58,209 nt of DNA from Sulfobacillus benefaciens (GCA_003023695.1 PXYW01000014.1:1-58209), one strand, 5' to 3'. Shown: positions 10,537-19,094, counted from the stretch's first letter. Numbers and translations are program-made. The notes: generated from the letters alone by a model not told the origin.

Positions 10537-10899
10537 CTATGCGCCATGCGCGGCTACTGCAGCCCGCCATCTACTAGCGGCTCGGGTTCGCATGTTAGTG
10601 GCCCAAGTAATGGCGACCGCGAACGGCGCTGCCTCTATAATTAAATACGGCCTAAAATGAAGATCGGTTGGATAAAGTGCCACCATCAATAAGGTCTGTA
10701 CGGCCTCAACAACAGCCATGTGCGATCCCCTGCGCATGACAACGTATGACAGCGCTGGCAGAAATACTGCGTGGGCGAGAGAGAAAAACTGAGGGGTCAC
10801 GGTCACCAAACCGACCAACACCGCAGAAATGGAAGACAAAACCAATGGCTTGGCGGCAAGTCCCAACCAGCGAAGCCACGTGACCAAGGAAGTATTCAT
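10537..10899 (-). CDS. Small membrane protein in the rpsR-rplI interval
   Basis: 120 residues with about four hydrophobic segments and a basic C-terminal tail (NMRTRAASRWRAAVAAHGA). In other firmicutes a longer DUF2232 (YybS-like) membrane protein often occupies this interval; this may be a short or unrelated protein, and I do not recognise the family. The start ATG 10899 follows AGGAG with 6 bases spacing. Confidence 0.6.
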   Translation of the reverse strand: MNTSLVTWLRWLGLAAKPLVLSSISAVLVGLVTVTPQFFSLAHAVFLPALSYVVMRRGSHMAVVEAVQTLLMVALYPTDLHFRPYLIIEAAPFAVAITWATNMRTRAASRWRAAVAAHGA

Positions 10900-10986
10900 G
10901 GACATCTCCTGCGGCTTTCCGCATCAATCCCTCACGTCACTACTTGGGTTCCTGTCTGTTACCCAATGCCCCATTGCCGTGGTACC

Positions 10987-11012
10987 AAAGAGCACGCATA
11001 CGCGTGCTCTTT
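10987..11012 (-). terminator. Strong hairpin after rpsR
   Basis: A perfect 11-bp stem, AAAGAGCACGC / GCGTGCTCTTT, with a 4-base loop. It follows the rpsF-ssb-rpsR operon. The T-run is short on both strands, so it could act as a terminator or a 3'-end stabiliser. Confidence 0.65.
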
Positions 11013-11019
11013 GCCTATT

Positions 11020-11250
11020 TTATTCGATGGTAAACGGCAACAGTGCCATGTTTCTCGAGCGTTTTATCGCCACCGTCAACTGACGTTGGTGTTTAGCGCA
11101 GTTACCGGAAATCCGGCGAGGTAATATTTTCCCGCGTTCGGTGATAAATCGGCGCAAACGCGTTGCCTCCTTGAAGTCAACATAGTCTACTTTATCAACA
11201 CAGAAGGCACAGACTTTCTTTTTGGGTCGTCGCCCACGTTCTTTCCGCAT
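11020..11250 (-). CDS. rpsR: 30S ribosomal protein S18
   Basis: 76 residues with the S18 signature [46 protein letters not shown]. It keeps Cys pairs (CAFC and NC) typical of the zinc-type S18. Last gene of rpsF-ssb-rpsR. Confidence 0.97.
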   Translation of the reverse strand: MRKERGRRPKKKVCAFCVDKVDYVDFKEATRLRRFITERGKILPRRISGNCAKHQRQLTVAIKRSRNMALLPFTIE

Positions 11251-11264
11251 TTAGGGCCTCCTCT

Positions 11265-11651
11265 CTAAAACGGCAAATCGTCTGGGAGAGCCACATCATC
11301 CGTCATAGACATATCGGGCGCGCTGCCATCTTTAGGCCGATCCAGAAATCGCACGCTATCGGCCACCACTTCCGATACACGGCGCTTAGTGCCGTCTTGA
11401 GCTTCGTAACTACGAACTTGGAGTCTGCCTTCAACTGCAACCAAGCGGCCCTTGGTCAAGTGATTGCCTACCGTCTCGCCTAACTTACGCCAGGCGATGC
11501 AATCAATAAAGTCGGTTTCTCGCTGTCCCTGTTGGTTAGAAAATGGACGGTCTACAGCGAGCGAAAAAGACGCTACGGGCACGCCTTGTGGTGTATAACG
11601 CAACTCAGGATCCCGTGTCAGCCGACCTATGAGGATGATGCGATTTAACAT
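11265..11651 (-). CDS. ssb: Single-stranded DNA-binding protein
   Basis: 128 residues: an OB fold (MLNRIILIGRLTRDPELRYT, IDCIAWRKLGETVGNHLTKG) followed by a short linker and the acidic tip DDLPF that recruits replication and repair partners. The linker is shorter than in most bacterial SSBs. The start is ATG 11651 behind GGGAGG. It lies between rpsF and rpsR, the conserved arrangement. Confidence 0.97.
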   Translation of the reverse strand: MLNRIILIGRLTRDPELRYTPQGVPVASFSLAVDRPFSNQQGQRETDFIDCIAWRKLGETVGNHLTKGRLVAVEGRLQVRSYEAQDGTKRRVSEVVADSVRFLDRPKDGSAPDMSMTDDVALPDDLPF

Positions 11652-11671
11652 AACGATCCTCCCGGACAAAT

Positions 11672-11977
11672 TTATTCCGCTTGCTTTTGTTCTCCGTCGA
11701 TGCGTACCACAAGTGAACGCAGAGCATCATCATGGATTTTTAACTGGCGAGTCATTTCGTTTCCGATATCTCCTTCGCCACTAAACGTTACAACCATGTA
11801 AAAACCTTCGTTGTATCCAGCTATCTCGTAGGCTAATTTGCGGCGTCCCCACTTTTCGGTTTTTTCAATGGTTCCGTTAAGTTGTTGGATGGCTTGGTCA
11901 AATCGTTCAATGTCGGCAGCCTGCTGCTCTTCGCCGAGATCCGGTTTCAAAATATACATAAGCTCGTATCGAGCCAA
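11672..11977 (-). CDS. rpsF: 30S ribosomal protein S6
   Basis: 101 residues matching S6: RYELMYILKPDLGEE, EKWGRRKLAYEIAGYNEGFYMVVTF. S6 pairs with S18 on the platform of the small subunit. The start is a TTG at 11977 after GGAGGAGGTG; no ATG is available in a plausible place. Confidence 0.96.
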   Translation of the reverse strand: MARYELMYILKPDLGEEQQAADIERFDQAIQQLNGTIEKTEKWGRRKLAYEIAGYNEGFYMVVTFSGEGDIGNEMTRQLKIHDDALRSLVVRIDGEQKQAE

Positions 11978-12000
11978 TTCTTTTCACCTCCTCCACGGTC

Positions 12001-12036
12001 ACCCGGTTAGCCGGGGGCTCCGTATTTCACCGGAGC
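12001..12036 (-). promoter_or_regulatory. Structured leader of rpsF (candidate S6:S18 autoregulatory element)
   Basis: Just upstream of the rpsF ribosome site the leftward transcript can form two tandem hairpins: GCTCCG-loop-CGGAGC (12017-12036) and CCCGG-CTAA-CCGGG (12002-12015). Such CCG-containing stems upstream of rpsF are known in many bacteria as the S6:S18 binding motif. Assignment here is by position and general shape only. Confidence 0.4.
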
Positions 12037-12096
12037 AGGGTGGTGTGGGAATGTCCCAAACAGGAACAGTATATCAGCTCACATCACCCATGGCAA

Positions 12097-12303
12097 TTAA
12101 GGGGGCGTTTGGTGATCGGAACTGATTACTCTTTTGACGGCTCGTTCAAAGTCCTTGCGAGATATCATAATGCGATGACCACAGCCTTGGCACCGCAAGG
12201 CAAAGTCAATCCCGGTCCGGGTCACCTGCCAAGTTTTAGAACCACAAGGATGCGGTTTTTTTAACTCGACGATGTCGTTTAGGTAATATTGCACCTTATT
12301 CAT
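12097..12303 (-). CDS. DUF951 family protein (zinc-ribbon-like)
   Basis: 68 residues with the family pattern YLNDIVELKKPHPCGS then WQVTRTGIDFALRCQGCGHRIMISRKDFE. The cysteines C(27 approx) and CxxC suggest metal binding. Function is unknown in the family, but the gene usually sits between mscS and rpsF in firmicutes, as here. The start ATG 12303 follows AAAGGA and overlaps the end of mscS. Confidence 0.9.
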   Translation of the reverse strand: MNKVQYYLNDIVELKKPHPCGSKTWQVTRTGIDFALRCQGCGHRIMISRKDFERAVKRVISSDHQTPP

Positions 12304-13078
12304 GGGGCGATCCTTTCGCGGCACCTGCTACCATGCCGTTGGTATACAGAACACGCGCTATTTTAGCCTTGAGCGCTTTGTCCACCATCGCTCCTTTTTC
12401 ATAGTCAGCAGGCGCAGTAACTGTCCACATGACTTGTCCAACTGTAAAACTATCAATCCCAGCCACCTTTACCCCCGGGGTGGTATCGGCCAATTCATCA
12501 ACGGCGGCCTGCAATACTGCGTGCACCCGATCGGGATCCTCCGCCGAGGACACTGGCACCATGACGCTTACTGTGGTTTGTCCACGACTGCGATTTTGTA
12601 CTTCGAGTATCAGTCGATTGGGTACAATCACCAACTCCCCGCTACTACCCCTGAGGCGCGTAATGCGTATGCCTACTTCCACGACGGTTCCAGAAAGACT
12701 TAAATTCGGCAAGGTAATAAAATCACCTACAACGAACTGATCTTCGTACAAGAGAAACAACCCGGTAACGACGTCTTGGACTAGACCTTGAGCACCAAAG
12801 CTCACGGCCAACCCCAAGATCCCGGCGCTTGCAACAATTGCGGTAGTGTGCACATGAAATTGGTCTAACACCATCACGATAACCAGAAAATCGACCGCGT
12901 AGCGGGTGACAGAAATCAAAAGCCGATAAACTGTAGTACGACGCGCGGCTAATCCCTGATTTCGATTTTTTCGCTCAACGCGGTTGACCATATGTTGCGC
13001 TACGCGAATAAGAAGCATGCCAACAACGACTATCACGGCAACCGCTAAAATTCGGGACAATAAGGAACCAGCACTCAC
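12296..13078 (-). CDS. MscS-family mechanosensitive channel
   Basis: 260 residues: TM segments at about 8-27, 52-70 and 78-100, then the pore-helix region ASAGILGLAVSFGAQGLVQDVVTGLF and the cytoplasmic beta domain starting VGDFITLPNLSLSGTVVEVGIRITRLRG. It would release solutes on osmotic downshock. The start GTG 13078 overlaps the cvpA-like stop (GTGA), with GGGGGAGG inside that gene as the ribosome site. Confidence 0.92.
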   Translation of the reverse strand: MSAGSLLSRILAVAVIVVVGMLLIRVAQHMVNRVERKNRNQGLAARRTTVYRLLISVTRYAVDFLVIVMVLDQFHVHTTAIVASAGILGLAVSFGAQGLVQDVVTGLFLLYEDQFVVGDFITLPNLSLSGTVVEVGIRITRLRGSSGELVIVPNRLILEVQNRSRGQTTVSVMVPVSSAEDPDRVHAVLQAAVDELADTTPGVKVAGIDSFTVGQVMWTVTAPADYEKGAMVDKALKAKIARVLYTNGMVAGAAKGSPHE

Positions 13079-13641
13079 ACGAGAAATCCTCCCCCGAGAC
13101 GACTGAGATGGTTAAACCACCCTACTAAAAGCATTGCGATGGGAGCATGGTGCAAGTCTTTTCCCATGGGGCTGTGTGCAATCATAGGAAACGCTAGAAT
13201 GATCGTCAAAACAATGCCGGCAACTAAACTGTGTTCCGCGAGTCCTGCCAGCCCGCCACCTAGTTTGTTAAGGGCCCCAGTGATTTTGAAGGTTCGCAGG
13301 ATATGGGTGACAAACTCGCCACAAAGTCGGCCGACGAACTCTGCGGCACCGATGACCAGCAGAAACACCAGCAGTGATAGGATGATATGCGCGAGATTGT
13401 AGGCCTGCACCGTCGCTCCCGGAACGCTGGCGGCTGGGGCCGGCAAGAAGTGAGCCACCCATTTTTTTACTGGCAACACGCTTAGCAGCGTTTTCGTGAG
13501 TGAACCCCCAAAGCGGGCGGCAATGGCAACGCCCGCCACATATCCTGCTAAACTAAACAGAACCAGCACTAGTCCTCGCCTTAAGCCCGTCAAGGCACCA
13601 ACCACGACATAAGCCACAACGACTACATCGATCCAATCCAT
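13075..13641 (-). CDS. CvpA-family membrane protein
   Basis: 188 residues with four or five TM segments. The N-terminal MDWIDVVVVAYVVVGALTGLRRGLV is the CvpA/colicin-V-production family signature. Role in envelope biology is unclear in general. The start ATG 13641 follows AAAGGAGG; it is coupled by a 4-base overlap to mscS. Confidence 0.85.
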   Translation of the reverse strand: MDWIDVVVVAYVVVGALTGLRRGLVLVLFSLAGYVAGVAIAARFGGSLTKTLLSVLPVKKWVAHFLPAPAASVPGATVQAYNLAHIILSLLVFLLVIGAAEFVGRLCGEFVTHILRTFKITGALNKLGGGLAGLAEHSLVAGIVLTIILAFPMIAHSPMGKDLHHAPIAMLLVGWFNHLSRLGGGFLV

Positions 13642-13652
13642 TTGGACCTCCT

Positions 13653-14009
13653 TTATCTCATGCGTGAATAATGCGGCCATATCATCAGCAAGTATCCGCA
13701 GACCACCGCTAACAACGCCGGATCGATCGGGCCGCCCCCCCGGAGCAGTGCTAGACGGGTCGCTCCGTATGCAGCAACTCCGGCAACCATCGCAATGGCA
13801 ACATCACGGGGCAATGCCGCGGCGGCTTTTTGGGTATTTCCATTTTTTAGCCACAAGCCCAATTGCCCGGCCATAGTCACGGATCCAAACAACACCGGGT
13901 ATAGCAATTCTGTCGGCATCCCAGAAATTTTATAGGGCAGATAGATCGCTACCACTAAGGGTAAAATCACCGAAATTATGACACCAATGGGTATCGTCCA
14001 TCTGTTCAT
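13653..14009 (-). CDS. Small membrane protein, unknown function
   Basis: 118 residues with four hydrophobic segments (IGVIISVILPLVVAIYLP near the start). No family recognised. The start ATG 14009 overlaps the TPR gene stop as ATGA and has no strong ribosome site of its own, so it is probably translated by coupling. Confidence 0.6.
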   Translation of the reverse strand: MNRWTIPIGVIISVILPLVVAIYLPYKISGMPTELLYPVLFGSVTMAGQLGLWLKNGNTQKAAAALPRDVAIAMVAGVAAYGATRLALLRGGGPIDPALLAVVCGYLLMIWPHYSRMR

Positions 14010-14593
14010 GAATGAGGACCAATCCTTATGATAAAATAGATAGCAATTGCAGCCAATAAAATCCACCAAACCATAGAGATGCTCCGTGGTCGACTCCGGC
14101 TAGGTTTCGGAGGAGCCTGTCCTGCCCGGACCGCGCGTTCGGCCCGAAATTCGTCTCGTTGCCGTTGGGTTTCCAGGCGTTGAGAGCGTTTAAGATGGGT
14201 TACCGATTGATTGAGCCGTCCTAACCGCCGATAGGCTACTGACAAGTTGCGGTGAGCGGGCGCGTATTCAGCATCGACGCTCAACGCCAGGGTGTAATGT
14301 TGAACAGCCAAATCCAGTTCTCCGCGTTCCAAGTAGATGTTGCCAAGATTGGTCAGGGCCGGAGCATGCATGCGGTCTTTCGCCAACGCGGTCAAAAAGT
14401 ATTGTTCGGCCTCGCCCAGAGAGCCTTTTTGGGCGAAGACGACCCCCATTTTGTTGTATCCTTCAGGGCGCTCCGGATACCGCTCTATCAATTCTTCGAA
14501 TTTATGCATTGCTTCCTCATGATGCCCTGTCTGCCAAGCATAGGTGCCTTCAACAAGCAACTTCTGCCCAGCTACATCCCAGTCTTCGACCAT
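14006..14593 (-). CDS. TPR-repeat protein with C-terminal membrane anchor
   Basis: 195 residues. Three to four TPR units cover about 8-140 (EGYNKMGVVFAQKGSLGEAEQYF, APALTNLGNIYLERGELDLAVQHY, APAHRNLSVAYRRLGRLNQ). A basic, Pro/Arg-rich linker and a single C-terminal TM (MVWWILLAAIAIYFIIRIG) follow, so the repeats face the cytoplasm in a tail-anchored arrangement. Likely a protein-interaction scaffold; partner unknown. Ribosome site AGGTGG before ATG 14593. Confidence 0.8.
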   Translation of the reverse strand: MVEDWDVAGQKLLVEGTYAWQTGHHEEAMHKFEELIERYPERPEGYNKMGVVFAQKGSLGEAEQYFLTALAKDRMHAPALTNLGNIYLERGELDLAVQHYTLALSVDAEYAPAHRNLSVAYRRLGRLNQSVTHLKRSQRLETQRQRDEFRAERAVRAGQAPPKPSRSRPRSISMVWWILLAAIAIYFIIRIGPHS

Positions 14594-14609
14594 TTATTCC
14601 ACCTGTTCC

Positions 14610-15575
14610 TTACCGTTTTGCGTGGCGTCTCGGCTGCAATAAAGGAGCCCAAATGAGCACGGCAAACAGTCCCATGATTGGATACATTGTTGCTACGAGC
14701 GTCTGAAACCCCAAACCTGAAAGGGGATAAACCACAATCAGGCTCCACATCCGATGCCTTCCCAGGCGTTGAACCAAAGCGTATGCTTCAGCGATACCCG
14801 TCGTGAACAAGGCAATCCAAAGACTTATCCCATAGAGCAATCCTAATATCGGGTGGATGTGTTGCGCTGCCATCACTAGCGGTAAGGATCCAACCACCTG
14901 CAACGACAGCAACACCCGATGTTCCAGTAGGGCCATAATACTCAACACTGCCGCCCCTAAGAGCGCTGCGGCGCCTGTGCTCGCACGCGAATTCATAGTG
15001 CGTCCTAAGCCTACAAGCACTAAGACCGCCGTGAATAAATTATACGATACATAGAGGAGTGCTGACAAAGCCCAGTGGCCGGGAAAAGATGTGACGCTGG
15101 GTAATTGTGTTCCTCGAGGAACATACCAAAAGGAAACCCATATGGTTAGGGCTATAAGATAGGGAATCAACAATACATTTGCCCTCACGACCCAGTCGAC
15201 TCCCATCCAGGAAATCGTCAGTATCGCTATTAAGGTCCCTAGGGCGCCCAGCCAGGCAGGCCACCCGAACAGCAGGCCTAACGTCGCCCCGCCCCCAGAC
15301 ACAACCACAGTTAAACCCGCTCCCAAAAATGCAATCGTCAAAACGTCCACAAACCTGTTCACTCCCGGATGGTGATACCGCATTCCGGGAGAAATCCGCC
15401 CGCGTTCCAAAGCCAGCCAGCCAATCAAAAAAAAGCCCGTGCCTGCCACAATCACCCCCAGTCCCCCTATTGCGCCATGCCGTGAAAAGAAGATATAGAT
15501 TTCTTGTCCGCTGGCAAACCCCGCCCCCACCACCGCACCTACATAAGTAAGCCCTACCGCCAACGATTGCCGCAT
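14610..15575 (-). CDS. YkvI-like membrane protein (putative transporter)
   Basis: 321 residues with about ten TM segments. The N-terminal LTYVGAVVGAGFASGQEIYIFFSRHG matches the YkvI family, distant APC-superfamily relatives whose substrate is unknown. The start ATG 15575 follows CGGGGGG; the six-residue longer form reads through that ribosome site. The coding region contains a perfect parS-like palindrome at 15108-15123. Confidence 0.8.
   Translation of the reverse strand: MRQSLAVGLTYVGAVVGAGFASGQEIYIFFSRHGAIGGLGVIVAGTGFFLIGWLALERGRISPGMRYHHPGVNRFVDVLTIAFLGAGLTVVVSGGGATLGLLFGWPAWLGALGTLIAILTISWMGVDWVVRANVLLIPYLIALTIWVSFWYVPRGTQLPSVTSFPGHWALSALLYVSYNLFTAVLVLVGLGRTMNSRASTGAAALLGAAVLSIMALLEHRVLLSLQVVGSLPLVMAAQHIHPILGLLYGISLWIALFTTGIAEAYALVQRLGRHRMWSLIVVYPLSGLGFQTLVATMYPIMGLFAVLIWAPLLQPRRHAKR
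15108..15123. promoter_or_regulatory. Candidate parS site (inside ykvI-like gene)
   Basis: TGTTCCTCGAGGAACA is a perfect 16-base palindrome, identical to the copy at 17414-17429 beside parB. It differs from the canonical firmicute parS (TGTTCCACGTGGAACA-like) only in the central four bases. Confidence 0.65.
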
Positions 15576-15653
15576 ATTATATACCCCCCGCATTGGTACT
15601 TCTATGCAACTTCTAGGGTAAAATACTCATATCTACCAATAGGAGGAACCGAG

Positions 15654-16205
15654 TTGGCTGATATCGACCCGATAAGAGACCCTTTCTCCGAACGCCGGGT
15701 TTTGGCAACAGGCCAAAACATGGTGAACGAGGCGGCGCGAACCCTTCGTTGGCTATGGCGGCGCCACGGGCCACCCGAGGCGGTGCTATGCATAGGCACA
15801 GATCGCTCAACCGGTGACGCACTGGGGCCGCTAGTCGGTAGTGAAATGGAGACCCGGTTCCCGCGATTGAGGGTCCTAGGAACCTTGGCGCACCCGGTGC
15901 ACGCCGCCAACTTAAACGATGTCTTGAAAAGCCACCGGGACATAGGTGAAAAACGCCTTTTAGCGGTGGATGCGTCCTTGGGAAGGCTAGAAGACGTCGG
16001 CACCATCCTTATCGGACTCGGACCGCTGCGTCCAGGATCCGGTGTCAACAAACAGCTGCCCGCGCTAGGACTTTATCATATTACCGGCACAGTCAATGTT
16101 GGCGGTTTTATGGAATATTTTGTTCTCCAAAACACGCGTTTGGCTCTGGTGATCCAGATGGCCTCATTTATTGCGTTGGCGTTGATTGCGAGTCTCAGTC
16201 CCTAA
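15654..16205 (+). CDS. yyaC: YyaC-family sporulation protein (GPR-like fold)
   Basis: 183 residues. CIGTDRSTGDALGPLVGS and LLAVDASLG are hallmarks of the YyaC family, related to the germination protease GPR and found in endospore-formers near the origin. The start is TTG 15654 with AGGAGG at 15641-15646; the longer frame overlaps the ykvI promoter. It is the only rightward gene between rpmH and purA, and it converges with the DUF4446 gene, overlapping its end by 42 bases. It supports a spore-forming host. Confidence 0.88.
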   Translation: MADIDPIRDPFSERRVLATGQNMVNEAARTLRWLWRRHGPPEAVLCIGTDRSTGDALGPLVGSEMETRFPRLRVLGTLAHPVHAANLNDVLKSHRDIGEKRLLAVDASLGRLEDVGTILIGLGPLRPGSGVNKQLPALGLYHITGTVNVGGFMEYFVLQNTRLALVIQMASFIALALIASLSP

Positions 16206-16712
16206 TTCTTGGCGGGAGTTTAGCGCCAAATCAATAGCCTGTTTTTCCTCTTGGCTTAGCGCATAGCGACTTTCGCGTTGCTGAACCGGTTTTGCGTAGA
16301 CCCGAACCTCTTCGCGTCCCCATAGGCTGGTAAGCACTAGCCCGTCACCGCGGTCATTCAACACTGATAGCGAAAAGGACAGGTCCGCACCCGTGTCCTG
16401 AAAGGGGTTAAAGCGTACCAGGCCCATTTTGTCGAAATTGTAGAGCTGCTTTTGCTCCAGTAGACTTAACCGTTTTTCCAATTCTTCGCCTTGCCGGACC
16501 GCCGATTCTGCGGCCGTTCGCGCAGCAATGAGGACTTCCTCGACTGTTTGGCCCGCGTTGTTAAAAGCCGCCAAATATCGGCGCCTCCAACCTCCGGCAC
16601 GTTTAGCGGAAATCAGCGCGACAAGGATCGCTAATAAAGAGACCACCGCTGATCCCATAACGACATAGGTCTCTTGGGTTGCGTCAAATGTAAACAATAT
16701 CCAATCCTCCAA
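16164..16712 (-). CDS. DUF4446 family protein
   Basis: 182 residues: one N-terminal TM (about 17-36), a coiled-coil stretch (about 45-90), then a beta-rich C-terminal domain with FNPFQDTGADLSFSLSVLNDRGDGLVLTSLWGREEVRVYAKPV, typical of DUF4446 proteins that lie beside parB in firmicutes. Function unknown. The 3' end overlaps yyaC tail to tail. Confidence 0.88.
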   Translation of the reverse strand: MEDWILFTFDATQETYVVMGSAVVSLLAILVALISAKRAGGWRRRYLAAFNNAGQTVEEVLIAARTAAESAVRQGEELEKRLSLLEQKQLYNFDKMGLVRFNPFQDTGADLSFSLSVLNDRGDGLVLTSLWGREEVRVYAKPVQQRESRYALSQEEKQAIDLALNSRQELGTETRNQRQRNK

Positions 16713-17414
16713 TCATAAAAACGACAGGCCGTGCATTTTGACCCAGCCAAGGGCAAGGGTAACGACTAACGCAGGAAGCAAGTCTCCGATGTTAATCACC
16801 GTTCGATCCAATAAAAAGTTAAACCCAATGGTCGCAATAATTAATCCGCCCACCACACTGACATCTTGCATCAGGGCGCCTTGCAGCGCGTCCTTTACGT
16901 CCCCGGCAAGCAATGATAGTACACCTTCATAGACTACTGTCGGGATGGCGGCAACAATCACACCCCAGCCGGCGACTGTTGTTAACAAGAGCGAGGTGGT
17001 GCCATCGAGCACTGCCTTAGTAGCCAAGATACTATACCGGCCCGTAAGCCCTTCCTGCAAAGCCCCCAGGATTGCCATCGCACCCACATTAAATATCAAG
17101 GTGGCTGCGATAAATCCCTTCGAAAATCCGGTCCGGCCAGCCTTAGATTCCGCCCATACCCCGAATCGATCGAGAGCAGCGTTAACGCCAAGCAAAGATC
17201 CTATCCATCCTCCCACAATCAGGGATAGCAGCGTGTTGACTGGGTCAGTCAACGGCCAGGCCATTTTCAACCCAATCAAGATTACCACCATACCGATCAA
17301 CCGCATGGCTTGCTCCCTGAATTGAGAGTGAAGCCTATGTCCCCATAACATTCCCAACCCCGAACCTAGCAAAATGCCCACGCCATTGATAATAACGCCC
17401 GTAACGTGACTCAT
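16713..17414 (-). CDS. DUF554 family membrane protein
   Basis: 233 residues, about seven TM segments. GVIINGVGILLGSGLGMLWG and the GLKMAW...LSLIVGGWIGSLLG pattern fit DUF554 (YdfK/YqgA). Function unknown. The ribosome site region and start overlap the parS-like palindrome 17414-17429, so ParB binding there could affect its expression. Confidence 0.85.
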   Translation of the reverse strand: MSHVTGVIINGVGILLGSGLGMLWGHRLHSQFREQAMRLIGMVVILIGLKMAWPLTDPVNTLLSLIVGGWIGSLLGVNAALDRFGVWAESKAGRTGFSKGFIAATLIFNVGAMAILGALQEGLTGRYSILATKAVLDGTTSLLLTTVAGWGVIVAAIPTVVYEGVLSLLAGDVKDALQGALMQDVSVVGGLIIATIGFNFLLDRTVINIGDLLPALVVTLALGWVKMHGLSFL

Positions 17415-17429
17415 GTTCCTCGAGGAACA
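17414..17429. promoter_or_regulatory. Candidate parS site beside parB
   Basis: Perfect 16-base palindrome TGTTCCTCGAGGAACA between parB and the DUF554 gene, identical to 15108-15123. The location is where parS sites are typically found. Confidence 0.7.
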
Positions 17430-17442
17430 CCCCTTCCGCTAA

Positions 17443-17462
17443 AATGTTCCTTAAGGAACATT
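17443..17462. promoter_or_regulatory. Candidate parS variant, third palindrome
   Basis: AATGTTCCTTAAGGAACATT is a perfect 20-base palindrome containing TGTTCC-TTAA-GGAACA, only 13 bases from the previous site and 5 bases downstream of the parB stop. It may be a second parS variant; alternatively it is a small hairpin ending the parAB transcript. Confidence 0.55.
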
Positions 17463-17467
17463 AACCC

Positions 17468-18340
17468 TTAGACAACGAAACCTGGGTCACTTCCCCGATC
17501 TCCCTGCAGTAGTTCCAAAAATCGTTCCAATTCATCCACACTATGGTACGGTATCTCAATAGTTCCTTTTCCTGAATTTCCGCGAAGAACAACGCGAGTG
17601 CCTAAATTCCTCCTCAGTGTGACCTCTAATGCACGAAGATGAACGTCTACCTCGTCGCCAGCCGATACTTTTGTTGATGGCGAATGATCCGCCTCCCATT
17701 GCAGTCTTTTAACCGTCCATTCCTCAGAAACCGCCCTCCGTGCTAATACCTCCCGTCTCTCCTCAGGAACCGAAAGAAGTACCTTCGCATGTGCCACCGA
17801 CAATTCTCCGCGTGAAATCTGTCCCTGAATAGAATCGGTTAGCCCGAGAAGGCGCAAGAGGTTGGCTATGTGCGACCGGCTTTTGCCAACCCGAGTTCCA
17901 ATGGCCTCCTGTGTCCAGCCCAATTCTTCGGACAAACGCCAGTACGCGTACGCTTCTTCGATCGGATTTAGGTCGCGCCGTTGAAGATTTTCCACCAATG
18001 CTATTTCCATTGATTCCGCATCGCTAACTGACCGTATTACCGCTGGCACACGATCTAAGCCAGCAGCCTGAGCGGCTCGGACTCGCCGTTCGCCCGCAAC
18101 CAACTGGTATCTAGCATCCACCGGACGCACCAAAATCGGTTGCAAAATTCCCACCGCGAGTATCGACTGGCTCAACTCAGCAATTTCTGTCGGAGAAAAA
18201 TGCTTGCGTGGCTGAAATGGGTTAGGATCTATTAAATTCACTAAAATCTCGACGATCCCAGTCTCCTGGCCCACCTCACTACTCCCTTTATCTGGGATTA
18301 GCGACGCCAGCCCACGACCCAATCCTCGAGGTTTAGCCAT
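17468..18340 (-). CDS. parB: Chromosome-partitioning protein ParB
   Basis: 290 residues. The N-terminal start KPRGLGRGLASLIP, CTP-binding box GERRVRAAQAAG, and ENLQRRDLNPIEEA precede the central HTH (TQEAIGTRVGKSRSHIANLLRLLGL). The C-terminal dimerisation part ends in GKGTIEIPYHSVDELERFLELL. It binds parS and spreads as a CTP clamp. The start ATG 18340 overlaps parA by 8 bases. Three candidate parS palindromes lie within 2.4 kb downstream. Confidence 0.97.
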   Translation of the reverse strand: MAKPRGLGRGLASLIPDKGSSEVGQETGIVEILVNLIDPNPFQPRKHFSPTEIAELSQSILAVGILQPILVRPVDARYQLVAGERRVRAAQAAGLDRVPAVIRSVSDAESMEIALVENLQRRDLNPIEEAYAYWRLSEELGWTQEAIGTRVGKSRSHIANLLRLLGLTDSIQGQISRGELSVAHAKVLLSVPEERREVLARRAVSEEWTVKRLQWEADHSPSTKVSAGDEVDVHLRALEVTLRRNLGTRVVLRGNSGKGTIEIPYHSVDELERFLELLQGDRGSDPGFVV

Positions 18341-19094
18341 TTTGCACCACCTCCTCAGCTAACAAACGATAACCGTCGGCTCCTCTAGATTTTGGGTCAT
18401 AACGCATGATCGGCAACCCATGACTGGGCGCTTCGGATAATCGCACCGTTCGAGGGATAACCGACCGGTATACCTTGCTGCGAAAATGCGCGCGAACTTC
18501 TTCCGCCACTTGGGACGCCAAATTCGTTCGCCCATCAAACATGGTCAGTACCACCCCTTCCAATTGGAGACTGGTGTTCAGCCGCTTTTTCACCAACTCG
18601 ATCGTTGCCAACAACTGAGATAGCCCTTCAAGGGCGAAAAACTCGCATTGTATCGGAATCATGACGGCATCCGCGGCAGTTAGCGCATTAATAGTCAAAA
18701 GGCCTAATGACGGGGGACAGTCAATGAAAACAAAATCGTACCGATGGCGAATCGCCGCTAATCGATCGCGCAACAAGGTCTCCCGAGGCTCTATTAGGGC
18801 GAGCTCCACCTCGGCTCCTGCCAGATCCATCGTCGCCGGAACCAAATGCAGACCGACCACCTCGGTAGGAACTAAGGCATCCATTATGTCTCCATCACCC
18901 AGCAACACATCATACATCGACGCCTCAATTAATGACTTATCAATTCCAAGACCAGTCGTGGTATTACCTTGGGGATCGACGTCAACAGCCAACACTCGAC
19001 GTCCAGCATCGGCTAAATAAGCTGCTAGATTAATAACCGTGGTTGTCTTCCCAACTCCGCCTTTTTGGTTGGCCACTGCAATTACTTTTCCCAT
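18333..19094 (-). CDS. parA: Chromosome-partitioning ATPase ParA (Soj)
   Basis: 253 residues with the deviant Walker A KGGVGKTTT, Walker A' VDVDPQGNTTTGLG and Walker B FIDCPPSLGLLT. The ATP-dependent dimer moves ParB-parS complexes and in firmicutes modulates DnaA. ATG 19094 is preferred, with AGGAGG 11 bases upstream; the TTG at 19103 would sit only 2 bases from it. The downstream parB is overlapped. Confidence 0.97.
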   Translation of the reverse strand: MGKVIAVANQKGGVGKTTTVINLAAYLADAGRRVLAVDVDPQGNTTTGLGIDKSLIEASMYDVLLGDGDIMDALVPTEVVGLHLVPATMDLAGAEVELALIEPRETLLRDRLAAIRHRYDFVFIDCPPSLGLLTINALTAADAVMIPIQCEFFALEGLSQLLATIELVKKRLNTSLQLEGVVLTMFDGRTNLASQVAEEVRAHFRSKVYRSVIPRTVRLSEAPSHGLPIMRYDPKSRGADGYRLLAEEVVQNG

